DNA of 47,805 nucleotides from Zetaproteobacteria bacterium CG1_02_55_237 (GCA_001871195.1 MNXA01000024.1:1-47805); one strand, 5' to 3'. Shown: positions 1-8,947, counted from the first letter of the stretch. Notes: generated by a model not told the origin, from the sequence alone. Translations and numbers: made by a program.

Positions 1-2165
1 GTAGCGGTTGCGTTACCGATAGCCACTGTGCTCATCACTGCGTTGGCTTCAACACTCACATCAGCCGGAACAGTCAGCACCGGAGCAGTGGTATCAACCA
101 CTGTCACGTTCTGTGTACCGCTTGTTGCGTTGCCATTGGCATCCGTTGCTGTCCAGGTCACTACTGTGGTTCCCAGTGCATAGGTTGCAGGTGCATCGGA
201 AGTGATGGTCACAGCGAAGATGTCAGTAGCGGTTGCGTTACCGATAGCCACTGTGCTCATCACTGCGTTGGCTTCAACACTCACATCAGCCGGAACAGTC
301 AGCACAGGAGCAGTGGTATCAACCACGGTTACTGTCTGTGTTGCAGTTGTCGTCAGGCCGTTGCCGTCAGTTGCCGTATAGGTAACAGTGGTCGAACCCA
401 GCGGGAATGTTGCCGGAGCGTCGTTCACAACCGTGGCACCAAAGATGTCGGTGGCTGTTGCTACACCCAGATCAACCGTGCTCAACACACCGTTGGCTTC
501 AACACTCACATCAGCCGGAACAGTCAGAACAGGTGCTGTGGTATCCACCACTGTCACGTTCTGTGTACCGGTTGTTGCGTTGCCGTTGGCGTCCGTTGCT
601 GTCCAGGTCACCACTGTGGTTCCCAGTGCATAGGTTGCAGGTGCATCGGATGTGACGGTCACAGCGAAGATGTCAGTAGCGGTTGCGCTACCGATCGACA
701 CCGTGCTCAGCACGCCGTTGGCCTCAACACTCACATCGGCCGGAACAGTCAGCACAGGAGCGGTGCTATCTGCCACTGTCACATTCTGTGTGCCGGTCGT
801 TGCGTTGCCGTTGGCATCCGTTGCTGTCCAGGTCACTGCCGTTGTACCAACCGGGAAGCCAGTTGCAGGCGCATCATTGGTGATGGTCACGGCAAAGATA
901 TCCTTAGCCTTTGCAACACCAAGATTCACCGAACTCAACACACCGTTGGCTTCAATGCTCACATCAGCAGGCACTGTCAGCACAGGCGCCGTGGTATCAA
1001 CCACGATAATATTCTGAATACCCTCTGTGACATTACCACCCATGTCAGTCGCCACCCAAGTCACTGGGGTCGTACCAAGGCTGAATCCTTGTTTATTAAA
1101 GTGCCCAGCGCCCATCAGAGCAATTTTTACCGAAGTCGCATCAGTAGCCGTAGCTCTGCCAACCGCGCCCTTCGGTATAAAGGTGATCAGGCCTCTTGCC
1201 TCCGTTGTGTAATCGGCGGGCACTGTCAGCACTGGTGCTATCGTATCCTGCACCGTTACTGTCTGCGTACCGGTCGAGGTCAGACCGTTGCCGTCAGTTG
1301 CTGTGTAGGTAACGACCGTGGTGCCCAGGCCGAAGGTGGCCGGTGCATCGTTGGCTACAGTCGCACCGAAGATATCGGTTGCTGTCGCAACACCCAGATC
1401 AACCGTGCTCAGCACGCCATTGGCTTCGATGCTCACATTGCCCGGAACAGTCAGCACAGGTGCCGTGGTATCAGCCACGGTGACTGTCTGTGTACCGGTA
1501 GAGACGTTGCCGTTGGCATCCGTCGCCGTCCAGTTCACCGTGGTATCACCCAGCCCGAACAGGGCCGGCGCATCGCTGGTTACCGTCACATTAAAGATAT
1601 CGGTCGCAGTTGCAGCACCGATCGTCACCGGGGTCAGGATACCGGTTGCCTCAGCCGTCACATTCGCTGGCAGCGTCAGCGCAGGCGCTGTTGTATCCAC
1701 AACCGTCACAGTCTGCGTCCCGGTTGTGGTCAGACCATTGTGGTCGGTTGCCGTATAGGTCACCGTCGACGTGCCCAGCGGGAACGTTGCCGGGGCATCG
1801 TTGCTGATGGTCACTGGATTGAAGAGATCGCTGGCGAGAGCAACGCCCAGATCAACTGTGCTCAGCACGCCGTTGGCTTCGATGCTCACGTTGGCCGGAA
1901 CAGCCAGCAATGGCGGCGTAGTATCCTGAACCGTCACAAGCATTGTATCGCTGGCAGTATTACCCGAACAATCGGTGGCCCTCACCGTCACAGTTGTCAC
2001 ACCCAGATTGTAGGGTGGTGAGTTGATAACCTGCACGTTAGGCGAGCAGCAATTGTCGCTCGTCGTAACCTGAGCCATAAGATCGAACAGCGTTCCGGAT
2101 GGACCGGTTGCTTCAAGCACCACATCCGGACCGGCGTTTACCGTAGGTGGCGTGGTATCCTGCAC
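1..2165 (-). repeat. Tandem HYR-domain DNA repeat array, period about 225 bp
   Basis: Within the giant secreted gene the motif encoding DTTAPxLTVPA recurs about every 225–250 bp (near 82, 307, 532, 760, 988, 1236, 1461, 1686, 1911 and 2151). Bases 1–80 and 226–305 are identical with a 225-bp period. Some unit pairs match better at 450 bp (for example about 126–235 against 576–685), because two unit types alternate: one ends TATDANGN, the other TATDGNGL. Units nearer the N-terminus (higher coordinates) have diverged more. Confidence 0.85.
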
Positions 2166-4139
2166 CTTCACCGAGGTGGTGGAGGTGGCTGTATGACCGT
2201 TCTGATCATCCACCGTCAGTGTTACCTGAGTGGTCCCCAGCGGGAAGGAAGCTGTCGGACTCACACCCGAAGCAGAGCCACCGCTCCACGACCAGCTATA
2301 GAGCAGCGCGTCGCCATCAGGGTCGGTAGATGCACCACCATTCAGCGTGGCATTGGCACTGGCTGCGCCCGTGCATTCCACAGTCTGCGCCACACCTGCA
2401 TTGGCTGTCGGTGCCTTGTTCGATGGTACACCCGGCGGGGTATCGAAGCCGCCCGGGATGGACAGGCGAATCATCGTCCAGCCACCGGTAGTCGAACCAT
2501 CATCGTAGCGCGTTTGGTTCTGTGTCATGTAAAATGCACCATCAGGACCGACGGTGGACAGATCGCCATAGCCTCCCGCGTGGTACGCAACAATCACCTC
2601 GGACGCGGTACCGGTAAAGCCCGGTCCGGTGAAATCAAAGCGTGAGACTGAACCGTCGGTATTGCCCGTGTACAGCGAGCCGCCACCGAAGGCCATGCCG
2701 TCCGGATTGGCGGTGCCTATGTAACCGCGGACATTAACGCGGTTGATCTCGTTGCCATTGGGATCAATGATAACAACCTGCTGTTTGTATCTAGAGGCCA
2801 GGGCGATGTAATCGCCAGCAGGCGTCGAGACGGTCGTCAAATCATCAATGAGGTTGCTTTCGGTGAAAATCTGGACATCGGTACCATTCGCCGGGTTATA
2901 CATCCACACGGTGTTGTTGACCTCGCGTACGATGCGACCGTCCGACAGCGTACCGATACCGTAATGGTATCCGTAACCCCTTTGTGCCGTGCCATATGAA
3001 GTACAAACCCAGTAAGAACCGTACCACCAACTGTATGCCCAATACCCAGTCGCACAATACGAATAGGAGTACGTCGCACCGACGCGAGTGGCAGCCCAAG
3101 TGTTTGGGTCCACCTTATACAGGCCTTCAGGTGAGTTGGCATACAGGAAGCCGTCCGTACCGTTGGTCATACCGTGGCCGGCCGGAAGGCCCGGAACGTT
3201 ATGAATGATATCCCGGTTAAACATGTCAGTTCCCCGGGTATTGAAGCTCTGGGTCGCGCTGTACTCGACAATCTGACCGTTTGCACGGCGCAGCATTCTG
3301 CCGTCTGCTGTCCAGGCAGTACCGAGGCCGCCGTAGTTGTAATCCACGATGTCCTGCTGCAGCTCGGGATCGATCAGCTCGAAATGCTGGCTGGGCGAAT
3401 TGGTCGACTGAACCGCAGGCACCAGGCACTGGGCAGTACTTCCGGCCACGCGGGCGACTTCGCAATCGGCCAGCGCCCGGGCATATATCTTCACCTCATC
3501 GATACCGCCGCTATACCAATACGGGGACTGCCCTGCCGGCGCCCCACCACCGATACGCACAGGCTGGTTGCCGGACACGACGGCGCCGGTAACAGGTAGC
3601 GAGCCATCCAGCGCGCCGTTAACGAAAAGCTTCACCGTTGCGCCATCATAGGTCATCGCAACATGGTATTGGCCACCGGTTGCCCAGGTACCATTACCCA
3701 TGAGCGTATGCAGGCCTGTGGTCGTCCCGATGGAAAGCCAGAAATGGCTATTGTAAAAGGTCAGTTGATACTGGCGCCCACCTGCATTTTCACCGTCCTT
3801 GGTAACAATATCGCCAGTCGACGTAGATGGCTGGACGAAGGCGCTGATGGTGAGAGACGTCGATGGATTCAGCGAAGCCGCATCGGGAACCACAACATTC
3901 TGATCGACGCCGTTGAAGTTCAGGCCTGTGTTTACATGACCGGGGCCAAAGGTCGCGCCGCCGTTGATGGCGCCCGTATTGCCGTTGCCGGACACATCGT
4001 TGGCCACGATGCCCACACCCTCATCGAAAGTCCAGTAAGCGGCCAGGCCGTCGTTCAGGCCGGCGTTCGCCGTGCCTGCCATGGTGAATGGCAGCAGAGC
4101 TGCCGCGAAGAAACCTAAAAGCTTGCGTTTGATGTTCAT
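1..4139 (-). CDS. Giant secreted LamG / propeller-like / PKD / HYR-repeat protein, 3' end outside window
   Basis: Only the first 1,379 codons are present; the frame stays open from the ATG at 4139 to base 1. A signal peptide (about residues 1–26, ending TANA) is followed by a LamG jelly-roll domain (about 27–220, starting LNDGLAAYWTFDEG and closing GGIDEVKIYARAL). Next is a region of about 340 residues with propeller-like repeats, then a PKD-like domain (about 570–660, KAPTANAG), then at least nine HYR/Ig-like repeats of about 75–83 residues beginning DTTAPVLTVPA. Residues about 361–379 form a Tyr/Trp-rich stretch between two cysteines. The ribosome site AAGGGGAAC lies inside the end of the upstream gene, only 2 bp away, so the two are co-transcribed. 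Likely a surface or matrix adhesin; the substrate is unknown. The sorting signal, if any, lies off the window. Domain names rest on visual recognition. Confidence 0.85.
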   Translation of the reverse strand, partial: MNIKRKLLGFFAAALLPFTMAGTANAGLNDGLAAYWTFDEGVGIVANDVSGNGNTGAINGGATFGPGHVNTGLNFNGVDQNVVVPDAASLNPSTSLTISAFVQPSTSTGDIVTKDGENAGGRQYQLTFYNSHFWLSIGTTTGLHTLMGNGTWATGGQYHVAMTYDGATVKLFVNGALDGSLPVTGAVVSGNQPVRIGGGAPAGQSPYWYSGGIDEVKIYARALADCEVARVAGSTAQCLVPAVQSTNSPSQHFELIDPELQQDIVDYNYGGLGTAWTADGRMLRRANGQIVEYSATQSFNTRGTDMFNRDIIHNVPGLPAGHGMTNGTDGFLYANSPEGLYKVDPNTWAATRVGATYSYSYCATGYWAYSWWYGSYWVCTSYGTAQRGYGYHYGIGTLSDGRIVREVNNTVWMYNPANGTDVQIFTESNLIDDLTTVSTPAGDYIALASRYKQQVVIIDPNGNEINRVNVRGYIGTANPDGMAFGGGSLYTGNTDGSVSRFDFTGPGFTGTASEVIVAYHAGGYGDLSTVGPDGAFYMTQNQTRYDDGSTTGGWTMIRLSIPGGFDTPPGVPSNKAPTANAGVAQTVECTGAASANATLNGGASTDPDGDALLYSWSWSGGSASGVSPTASFPLGTTQVTLTVDDQNGHTATSTTSVKVQDTTPPTVNAGPDVVLEATGPSGTLFDLMAQVTTSDNCCSPNVQVINSPPYNLGVTTVTVRATDCSGNTASDTMLVTVQDTTPPLLAVPANVSIEANGVLSTVDLGVALASDLFNPVTISNDAPATFPLGTSTVTYTATDHNGLTTTGTQTVTVVDTTAPALTLPANVTAEATGILTPVTIGAATATDIFNVTVTSDAPALFGLGDTTVNWTATDANGNVSTGTQTVTVADTTAPVLTVPGNVSIEANGVLSTVDLGVATATDIFGATVANDAPATFGLGTTVVTYTATDGNGLTSTGTQTVTVQDTIAPVLTVPADYTTEARGLITFIPKGAVGRATATDATSVKIALMGAGHFNKQGFSLGTTPVTWVATDMGGNVTEGIQNIIVVDTTAPVLTVPADVSIEANGVLSSVNLGVAKAKDIFAVTITNDAPATGFPVGTTAVTWTATDANGNATTGTQNVTVADSTAPVLTVPADVSVEANGVLSTVSIGSATATDIFAVTVTSDAPATYALGTTVVTWTATDANGNATTGTQNVTVVDTTAPVLTVPADVSVEANGVLSTVDLGVATATDIFGATVVNDAPATFPLGSTTVTYTATDGNGLTTTATQTVTVVDTTAPVLTVPADVSVEANAVMSTVAIGNATATDIFAVTITSDAPATYALGTTVVTWTATDANGNATSGTQNVTVVDTTAPVLTVPADVSVEANAVMSTVAIGNATA

Positions 4140-4141
4140 GA

Positions 4142-4501
4142 TCAGTTCCCCTTACTAACGATTGAAATCGAAACCGGCTGACCGGCGGCATCGCTGCCGT
4201 TACCGTCTAGGAAGATGTAACCGGATGGGGAAACCCCATCGAGCTTGAAGAAGGCCTTGCCACCGGCGGCAATGGTGCCGAGGTTGACTGGAGCCTGTGC
4301 ATCAACCCCTGCGCCCGACGGCTGAAGATTCACGTTAGCGACCGCATCCGGTCCGTTATTGGTAACTGTGACAGCTGCACTACCCCCTGCAGCCATATAA
4401 GTTGATGTCAGTATCGCAGCCGCCTGCGCAGAAAACGGCGCAATAGACAGCAAGGCCAGCAATGCAGCCCCGAATAACAGGTTTTGTTTAAGTCGGTTCA
4501 T
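4142..4501 (-). CDS. Small secreted Ig-like (DUF11/CARDB-like) protein
   Basis: 119 residues. The ATG at 4501 has a good AAAGGGGAACTAAT ribosome site. An in-frame extension upstream would run through the promoter region and lacks one. A signal peptide (MNRLKQNLLFGAALLALLSI, then APFSAQA) precedes one beta-sandwich-like domain with the DUF11/CARDB-type phrase VTVTNNGPDAVANVNL. It ends 2 bp before the giant LamG/HYR gene, and the two genes have near-identical ribosome-site segments, so they are probably one transcription unit. It may be a small partner or co-secreted component of the big protein; that role is inferred from linkage only. Confidence 0.75.
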   Translation of the reverse strand: MNRLKQNLLFGAALLALLSIAPFSAQAAAILTSTYMAAGGSAAVTVTNNGPDAVANVNLQPSGAGVDAQAPVNLGTIAAGGKAFFKLDGVSPSGYIFLDGNGSDAAGQPVSISIVSKGN

Positions 4502-4550
4502 ATTAGTTCCCCTTTTAGATATTCCCGGATATAAAAAAATACTTTTCCTA

Positions 4551-6443
4551 ATGCGCGCAATCATGCCGAACAAAATCCCTCTGGCATCCCCCAAATGGGG
4601 TAGAAAGAGGCGGTTGCCAAAAATGTATTTGCAACCTATAAACCGCCCCATGGGAAAAGGCAGCGAGGGAAAAACACACGGGAAGGCCGATGTGCGCGAC
4701 AGGCTCGTGCACAGCATCTATGCCCTTGTGGACAATGATGATGAATGGCCCAACCTGCTCCACGCAATGGATGAGTTCTTCGACCACGAAGATAACGATC
4801 CGCTCGACACCTTTGCCGATCACTTCTCCTCCCTGCTGCCACACGTAGAGCGAGCCAATCTCCTACTGGAGAAAATGGCAGCGCTTCACCTGAAAAACAG
4901 TCATGCCGACAGGGTGCTTGATCGAATCCCCATGGGTATTGTGCTCATCACACCTGAAGCAAAAATCATCTCCAGAAACGCCCGTGGCATCGCCCTTCTG
5001 GATCATGTGGAAGCCAGACATCATGACGGGGAACTCCAGTTCAGAGACAGCAACCAGCAGCGTGCCTTTGTGCGCGCCCTCAATCATGTTGCAAGCGGAG
5101 ATTCGCAGGGAGCCCCGGTCACCATGGGCCCCTTGAATCTATGGATATCTCACTATGGTGAAAGCTCAGTCGAACAACTGGCTGTGTATCTTGGTCATCA
5201 GACCTTCGAGCGAAATGTGCGTGTCGAGCAGTTGATGAAGCTATATGGCCTGACGGAAAAAGAGGCAAAGCTGACTGCACAACTGTGCAATGGCCGCGCC
5301 AGCCTTGAGGAAGCTGCGGGCAATCTGGGTATGAGCATCGGTACTGCGAGAACCCATCTGAAAAAAGTATTCTCCAAAACCGGTGCTCAACGACAGGCAG
5401 ATCTGGTTAAAATGGTGTTGATTAACCCCATCCTTACCATGCAACGCAGGGAACCCGCAAAGCAGAAGAACATGCCGTTATCTCGGGATACCCAGATAGC
5501 CCGCCTGCCCTCGGGGCGCACTGTTTCCTACGCCGAGCACGGCGACCCCAAGGGCAAGCCACTGCTGTTTTGCCACGCAATCACCGGCAGCCGACTGATG
5601 CTGCCGCCCGAATCCGGTTTGCTCGCAGGAAAGGGCCTTCGCCTCATCGTGCCGGACAGGGCGGGCTATGGTCTCTCCTCCCCAGCAATCACCGACCCCA
5701 TGGCACAGTGGCTTGAAGACATGCGTCATTTTATTCCCCATCTTGGTTTGTCCAGATGCTGCGTGCTTGGCCATTCCGCTGGCGGCGCTTATGCCATAGC
5801 ACTGGCAGAGGCCTTGCCGGAGATGGTCGAACATCTCTGTCTGATCAGCAGCGTTGCGCCAATGAGAAAATCCACCGACACCAAACATCTGCTACCTGTA
5901 AACCGCATGATCATTCAACTGGCGCGTAGTAACCCCGTTGCCGCTCGATCGTTTCTGAAGCTGTCCATGCAGGTTGCACTCAAGAAGCCCGATGCCTACT
6001 TCGACTTAATCACCAACAGCATTCCCGATCTTGATAAGGAAGTGCTGAACAACACCAGGCTTAAGCTCCTTTTGCTAACTGCATTCAAGGAAACAACCCG
6101 ACAGGGCGTTGATCATCTGATTGAGGAGCTCATGTACCTTTCCACTCAGTGGCGTGTCGATAGCGAGAAGATTTCCTGTCTGATAAGCATCTGGCATGGG
6201 AAAGAAGACAGGCATGCGCCCTTTCCTCTGATGCAGAATTTCAGCCGCTCATTGAAACAATGTGCTCAAACAAACTGGATGGATGGGGCCGGCCACTACA
6301 TGATCTTCCACCACTGGGACACGATCATGGAAAAAATCCACCCCAAGAAAAAGAGCAGTACATCACTATTGTCCGGCATGCTCGGGCTCATAACGTCATT
6401 GCAGATTATGGACTGGCTTCCGATGCTGGTTTTGGATATCTAA
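4551..6443 (+). CDS. PAS-like / LuxR HTH / alpha-beta hydrolase fusion regulator
   Basis: Up to 630 residues. About residues 115–220 resemble a PAS sensor (IPMGIVLITPEAKIISRNAR). About 230–290 is a LuxR-type helix-turn-helix (LTEKEAKLTAQLCNG...SIGTARTHLKKVFSKTG). About 305–600 is an alpha/beta hydrolase with nucleophile elbow GHSAGG (Ser near 408), an acid in HGKEDRHA and a His in GAGHY, so the catalytic triad looks intact. A LuxR HTH is usually C-terminal; here it sits in the middle. The gene is divergent from the secreted-protein pair, so it may regulate them, possibly by sensing a small ester or lactone; that is inference. The start is uncertain: the ATG at 4551 has no clear ribosome site, while the ATG at 4623 has GAGG 12 bp upstream. 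Confidence 0.82.
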   Translation: MRAIMPNKIPLASPKWGRKRRLPKMYLQPINRPMGKGSEGKTHGKADVRDRLVHSIYALVDNDDEWPNLLHAMDEFFDHEDNDPLDTFADHFSSLLPHVERANLLLEKMAALHLKNSHADRVLDRIPMGIVLITPEAKIISRNARGIALLDHVEARHHDGELQFRDSNQQRAFVRALNHVASGDSQGAPVTMGPLNLWISHYGESSVEQLAVYLGHQTFERNVRVEQLMKLYGLTEKEAKLTAQLCNGRASLEEAAGNLGMSIGTARTHLKKVFSKTGAQRQADLVKMVLINPILTMQRREPAKQKNMPLSRDTQIARLPSGRTVSYAEHGDPKGKPLLFCHAITGSRLMLPPESGLLAGKGLRLIVPDRAGYGLSSPAITDPMAQWLEDMRHFIPHLGLSRCCVLGHSAGGAYAIALAEALPEMVEHLCLISSVAPMRKSTDTKHLLPVNRMIIQLARSNPVAARSFLKLSMQVALKKPDAYFDLITNSIPDLDKEVLNNTRLKLLLLTAFKETTRQGVDHLIEELMYLSTQWRVDSEKISCLISIWHGKEDRHAPFPLMQNFSRSLKQCAQTNWMDGAGHYMIFHHWDTIMEKIHPKKKSSTSLLSGMLGLITSLQIMDWLPMLVLDI

Positions 6444-6495
6444 GCAGACGCACCGGTTTCCCATCCTTCCCCACTCTCCCACTTCTCACCGGCAA

Positions 6496-6849
6496 TCAGG
6501 CTGATGGGGCCAGTAAAGCCTCGTAGCGCTCCGGAGAAAACCCGACTTCGATATGATCGGCAAACTCAAGCACAGGGCGCTTGATCAGGGCCGGATACTC
6601 GGCCATCAGCGCAATGGCGCGCACCTCATCCATACCCTGCTTCTGGGCATCACTCAGACCCCGCCAAGTCAGGCCGCGGCGGTTGAGCAGCGTCTCCCAG
6701 CCAAGGCTGGCGCACCATGCGGCGATCTTCCCGGGCTCAATGCCCGCAACCCTGAAATCATGAAAGGTATAGGCAACGCCGGCATCATCCAGCCAGCGCA
6801 TGGCCTTTTTCATCGTGTCGCAGTTTTTGATGCCGTAGATCGTCAGCAT
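6496..6849 (-). CDS. ArsC/Spx-family protein (YffB-like)
   Basis: 117 residues, the normal size for this thioredoxin-fold family. It begins MLTIYGIKNCDTMKKAMRWL, with the single family cysteine in CDTMKKA, and has the conserved IKRPVLEF segment near the C-terminus. The YffB subgroup resembles arsenate reductase but its members mostly have no proven arsenate activity; a glutathione-dependent thiol reductase role has been suggested. It follows dapB on the same strand after 15 bp, so it is probably the last gene of the heat-shock/dapB transcript. It converges with the LuxR-hydrolase gene across 52 bp in which I see no clear terminator. Confidence 0.85.
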   Translation of the reverse strand: MLTIYGIKNCDTMKKAMRWLDDAGVAYTFHDFRVAGIEPGKIAAWCASLGWETLLNRRGLTWRGLSDAQKQGMDEVRAIALMAEYPALIKRPVLEFADHIEVGFSPERYEALLAPSA

Positions 6850-6864
6850 TGAAAGACCAGAAAC

Positions 6865-7665
6865 CTATTTCAGATTGAGAACATCGCCCATGCCATACCA
6901 ACCGGCAGGCTGATCCTGCAACCAGCTGGCAGCACGCACTGCACCGCGGGCAAACACCATGCGATCGGTGGCAATATGATTGATCTCGATGCGCTCTTCA
7001 TCGGAAACGAACATCGCCTTGTGCTCACCAACTATGGAGCCGGCACGCATCACCGAAAAACCGATATCGCCGCGCTTGCGCGCTCCGGTAATGCCTTCGC
7101 GCGCATACACAGCCGTTTCATCCAGCTGCACTCCGCGCCCGGCAGCCAATGAGCGCCCCATAGCCAGTGCCGTACCGCTCGGCGCATCCACCTTATGGCG
7201 ATGGTGTGCCTCGAAGATTTCGGCATCGTAATCGGCATCCAGCACAGCGGCGGCCTGCTCGATCAATTGCAGGGCCAGATTCACGCCCACGGAATAATTG
7301 GCGGCCATAACAACCGGGGTATTGGCCAGAATACTGTGCAGTTCATCCAGTTCAGCCGAGCTGTGTCCGGTCGTGCCAATCACCATGGCAATGCCGTGTT
7401 CAGCAGCAAACCGTGCATGCACCAGACTGGCTGCAGCAGCAGTGAAGTCGATCAAGACATCGGCCTTGGAAAGGCTGGACAGATCATCGCTGATAGCCAC
7501 ACCCAGATGACCTACACCAGCCAGTTCTCCGGCATCCTTGCCGAGAAACTCGGATTCCGAACGTTCGGTCGCGCCGACCAGTTCGGCTCCTTCCAAATCG
7601 TTGACCGCACGCACCAGCATGCGCCCCATGCGTCCAGAAGCCCCGGTTATAATTACCCGCATCAT
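6865..7665 (-). CDS. dapB: 4-hydroxy-tetrahydrodipicolinate reductase DapB
   Basis: 266 residues, full length. It reduces 4-hydroxy-tetrahydrodipicolinate with NAD(P)H in the diaminopimelate/lysine pathway in the cytoplasm. The N-terminal nucleotide-binding motif is GASGRMGRM, and the family signature EAHHRHKVDAPSGTA lies near residue 155 with the catalytic His and Lys. The start ATG overlaps the dnaJ stop by four bases (ATGA), so translation is coupled. A second ATG is the next codon. Coupling of dapB to dnaJ is seen in several proteobacteria. Confidence 0.97.
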   Translation of the reverse strand: MMRVIITGASGRMGRMLVRAVNDLEGAELVGATERSESEFLGKDAGELAGVGHLGVAISDDLSSLSKADVLIDFTAAAASLVHARFAAEHGIAMVIGTTGHSSAELDELHSILANTPVVMAANYSVGVNLALQLIEQAAAVLDADYDAEIFEAHHRHKVDAPSGTALAMGRSLAAGRGVQLDETAVYAREGITGARKRGDIGFSVMRAGSIVGEHKAMFVSDEERIEINHIATDRMVFARGAVRAASWLQDQPAGWYGMGDVLNLK

Positions 7666-8807
7666 TTCACCTCGCCGGACAGATCATCCCAGAACTGTTT
7701 GGCCTTATCCAGAAACGTTGTGCGCTCGGGATAAACTTCATCACCTGCTTCACCGGCAAACTGGCGCAACAGATCCTCCTGTCGCTTGCTCAACTTCTTG
7801 GGCACAGCCACATTAACACGCACAAACAGATCGCCGGTACGATTGACACGAATGTCCGGCACACCCTTACCGCGCAGACGGAAAACCTTGCCGCTATCGG
7901 TACCAGCGGGAATCTTGATCTTGATGCGCCCGTTCAGTGTCGGAGCATCCACCTCGGAACCAAGTGCTGCCTGCGGGAAGGTGATAGGCATATCGCAATA
8001 CAGATCAGCCCCATCACGCTCGAACATCGTGTGCTTCTTCAGCCGCACGACGATATAGAGATCGCCGCTTCCCCCACCCTGCGGCCCGGCCTCACCTTCA
8101 CCACTAACCCGCACCTGCGCACCATCATAAACGCCGGCTGGAATGCGTACCTTGAGCTTCTTCTTTGTTTGCACCAGACCGCTGCCGGCACAGTCAGTGC
8201 ATGGCGATTCGATCTTCTTGCCATTGCCATGGCACTCCGGACAGGTGCGCCGCATGGCGAAAAATCCTTGCTGCATCTGCACCTGGCCATGGCCACCGCA
8301 GGTCCGGCAGGGAACCGGATTCGTGCCGGGGCGGGCACCGCTGCCCTTGCAGGTTCCACAGGAAATATGCTTGGGTATTTCCAGCTCCACCTCGCGACCG
8401 TTGGCCGCATCCTCCAGACTCATATCCAGCTGATAACGCAGATCCGCGCCGCGATTGGAACGTCCACCGCCACCACCACCGAAAATATCTCCGAATACAT
8501 CACCGAATACATCACCGAAATCACGGAATGCATGCGAATCCTGGAAGCCGCCCTTGGCCCAGAAATCATGCATCTGGTCATCCACACCGGCATGCCCGTA
8601 CTGATCGTAGCGCGCCCGTTTTTCTTTATCGGACAACACTTCGTAGGCCTCGGTCACTTCACGGAACTTCTCCGCCGCGCTCTCATCATCCTTGTTGCGA
8701 TCGGGATGATATTTCATAGCCAGCTTACGGTAGGACCGCTTGATGGTGTTGATATCATCAGCCTTCTCAACGCCCAGAATTTCGTAGTAATCGCGTTTTG
8801 TCGCCAC
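7662..8807 (-). CDS. dnaJ: Chaperone protein DnaJ
   Basis: 381 residues from the GTG at 8807, chosen because AAGGAG sits five bases upstream and the product then starts VATKRDYYEILGV like other DnaJ proteins. An ATG seven codons earlier would read through this ribosome site. It is the Hsp40 co-chaperone that delivers substrates to DnaK and stimulates its ATPase. J domain residues about 5–70 contain HPD (KYHPDRN); then a Gly/Phe-rich linker; then four CxxCxGxG zinc-binding repeats (CGTCKGSG, CRTCGGHG, CPECHGNG, CTDCAGSG); then the C-terminal substrate-binding domains. It lies 140 bp downstream of dnaK, separated by a large hairpin, and overlaps dapB. Confidence 0.97.
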   Translation of the reverse strand: MATKRDYYEILGVEKADDINTIKRSYRKLAMKYHPDRNKDDESAAEKFREVTEAYEVLSDKEKRARYDQYGHAGVDDQMHDFWAKGGFQDSHAFRDFGDVFGDVFGDIFGGGGGGRSNRGADLRYQLDMSLEDAANGREVELEIPKHISCGTCKGSGARPGTNPVPCRTCGGHGQVQMQQGFFAMRRTCPECHGNGKKIESPCTDCAGSGLVQTKKKLKVRIPAGVYDGAQVRVSGEGEAGPQGGGSGDLYIVVRLKKHTMFERDGADLYCDMPITFPQAALGSEVDAPTLNGRIKIKIPAGTDSGKVFRLRGKGVPDIRVNRTGDLFVRVNVAVPKKLSKRQEDLLRQFAGEAGDEVYPERTTFLDKAKQFWDDLSGEVK

Positions 8808-8852
8808 GCTGTCTCCTTCCCTGTTCATTCAAACTGTCTTCCGACCCAAACG

Positions 8853-8912
8853 CCAAGGGCCTCCGCCCCCTGCCCCCCGATCAACGGGGGAACAGGCAAC
8901 GGAGGCCAAAGG
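8853..8912 (-). other. GC-rich hairpin between dnaK and dnaJ
   Basis: Inverted arms GGCCTCCG (8858–8865) and CGGAGGCC (8900–8907) enclose further pairs TGCC/GGCA and CCCC/GGGG around a short loop, giving a stem-loop of about 50 bases with CCAAGG/CCAAAGG shoulders. No T-run follows on the minus strand, so it is not a standard intrinsic terminator. A processing, stability or partial attenuation site setting the DnaK:DnaJ ratio is possible. Confidence 0.65.
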
Positions 8913-8920
8913 CTAGGGCT

Positions 8921-8935
8921 TGTTAATAATTAACA
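8921..8935. other. Perfect AT-rich palindrome TGTTAATAATTAACA
   Basis: Seven-base arms TGTTAAT/ATTAACA around one base, lying 12 bp beyond the dnaK stop codon. It could be a protein-binding site or a small stem. Function unknown. Confidence 0.5.
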
Positions 8936-8947
8936 GACCAGGCCGAC

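Noticed and set aside
1-2165. CRISPR-like array because of regular repeats
   Set aside because: The period is about 225 bp and the units are protein-coding HYR domains, not short repeats with unique spacers.
388-4118. Many plus-strand ORFs, such as 1089–2021 and 3663–4118
   Set aside because: They are antisense to the continuous LamG/HYR gene, have low-complexity Arg/Ser/Pro-rich or repeat-derived products and no ribosome sites.
1-4139. Possible frameshift in the giant gene
   Set aside because: The codon phase checked at the start (4139), near 1979 and near base 14 is the same, with no stop codon in the translated frame.
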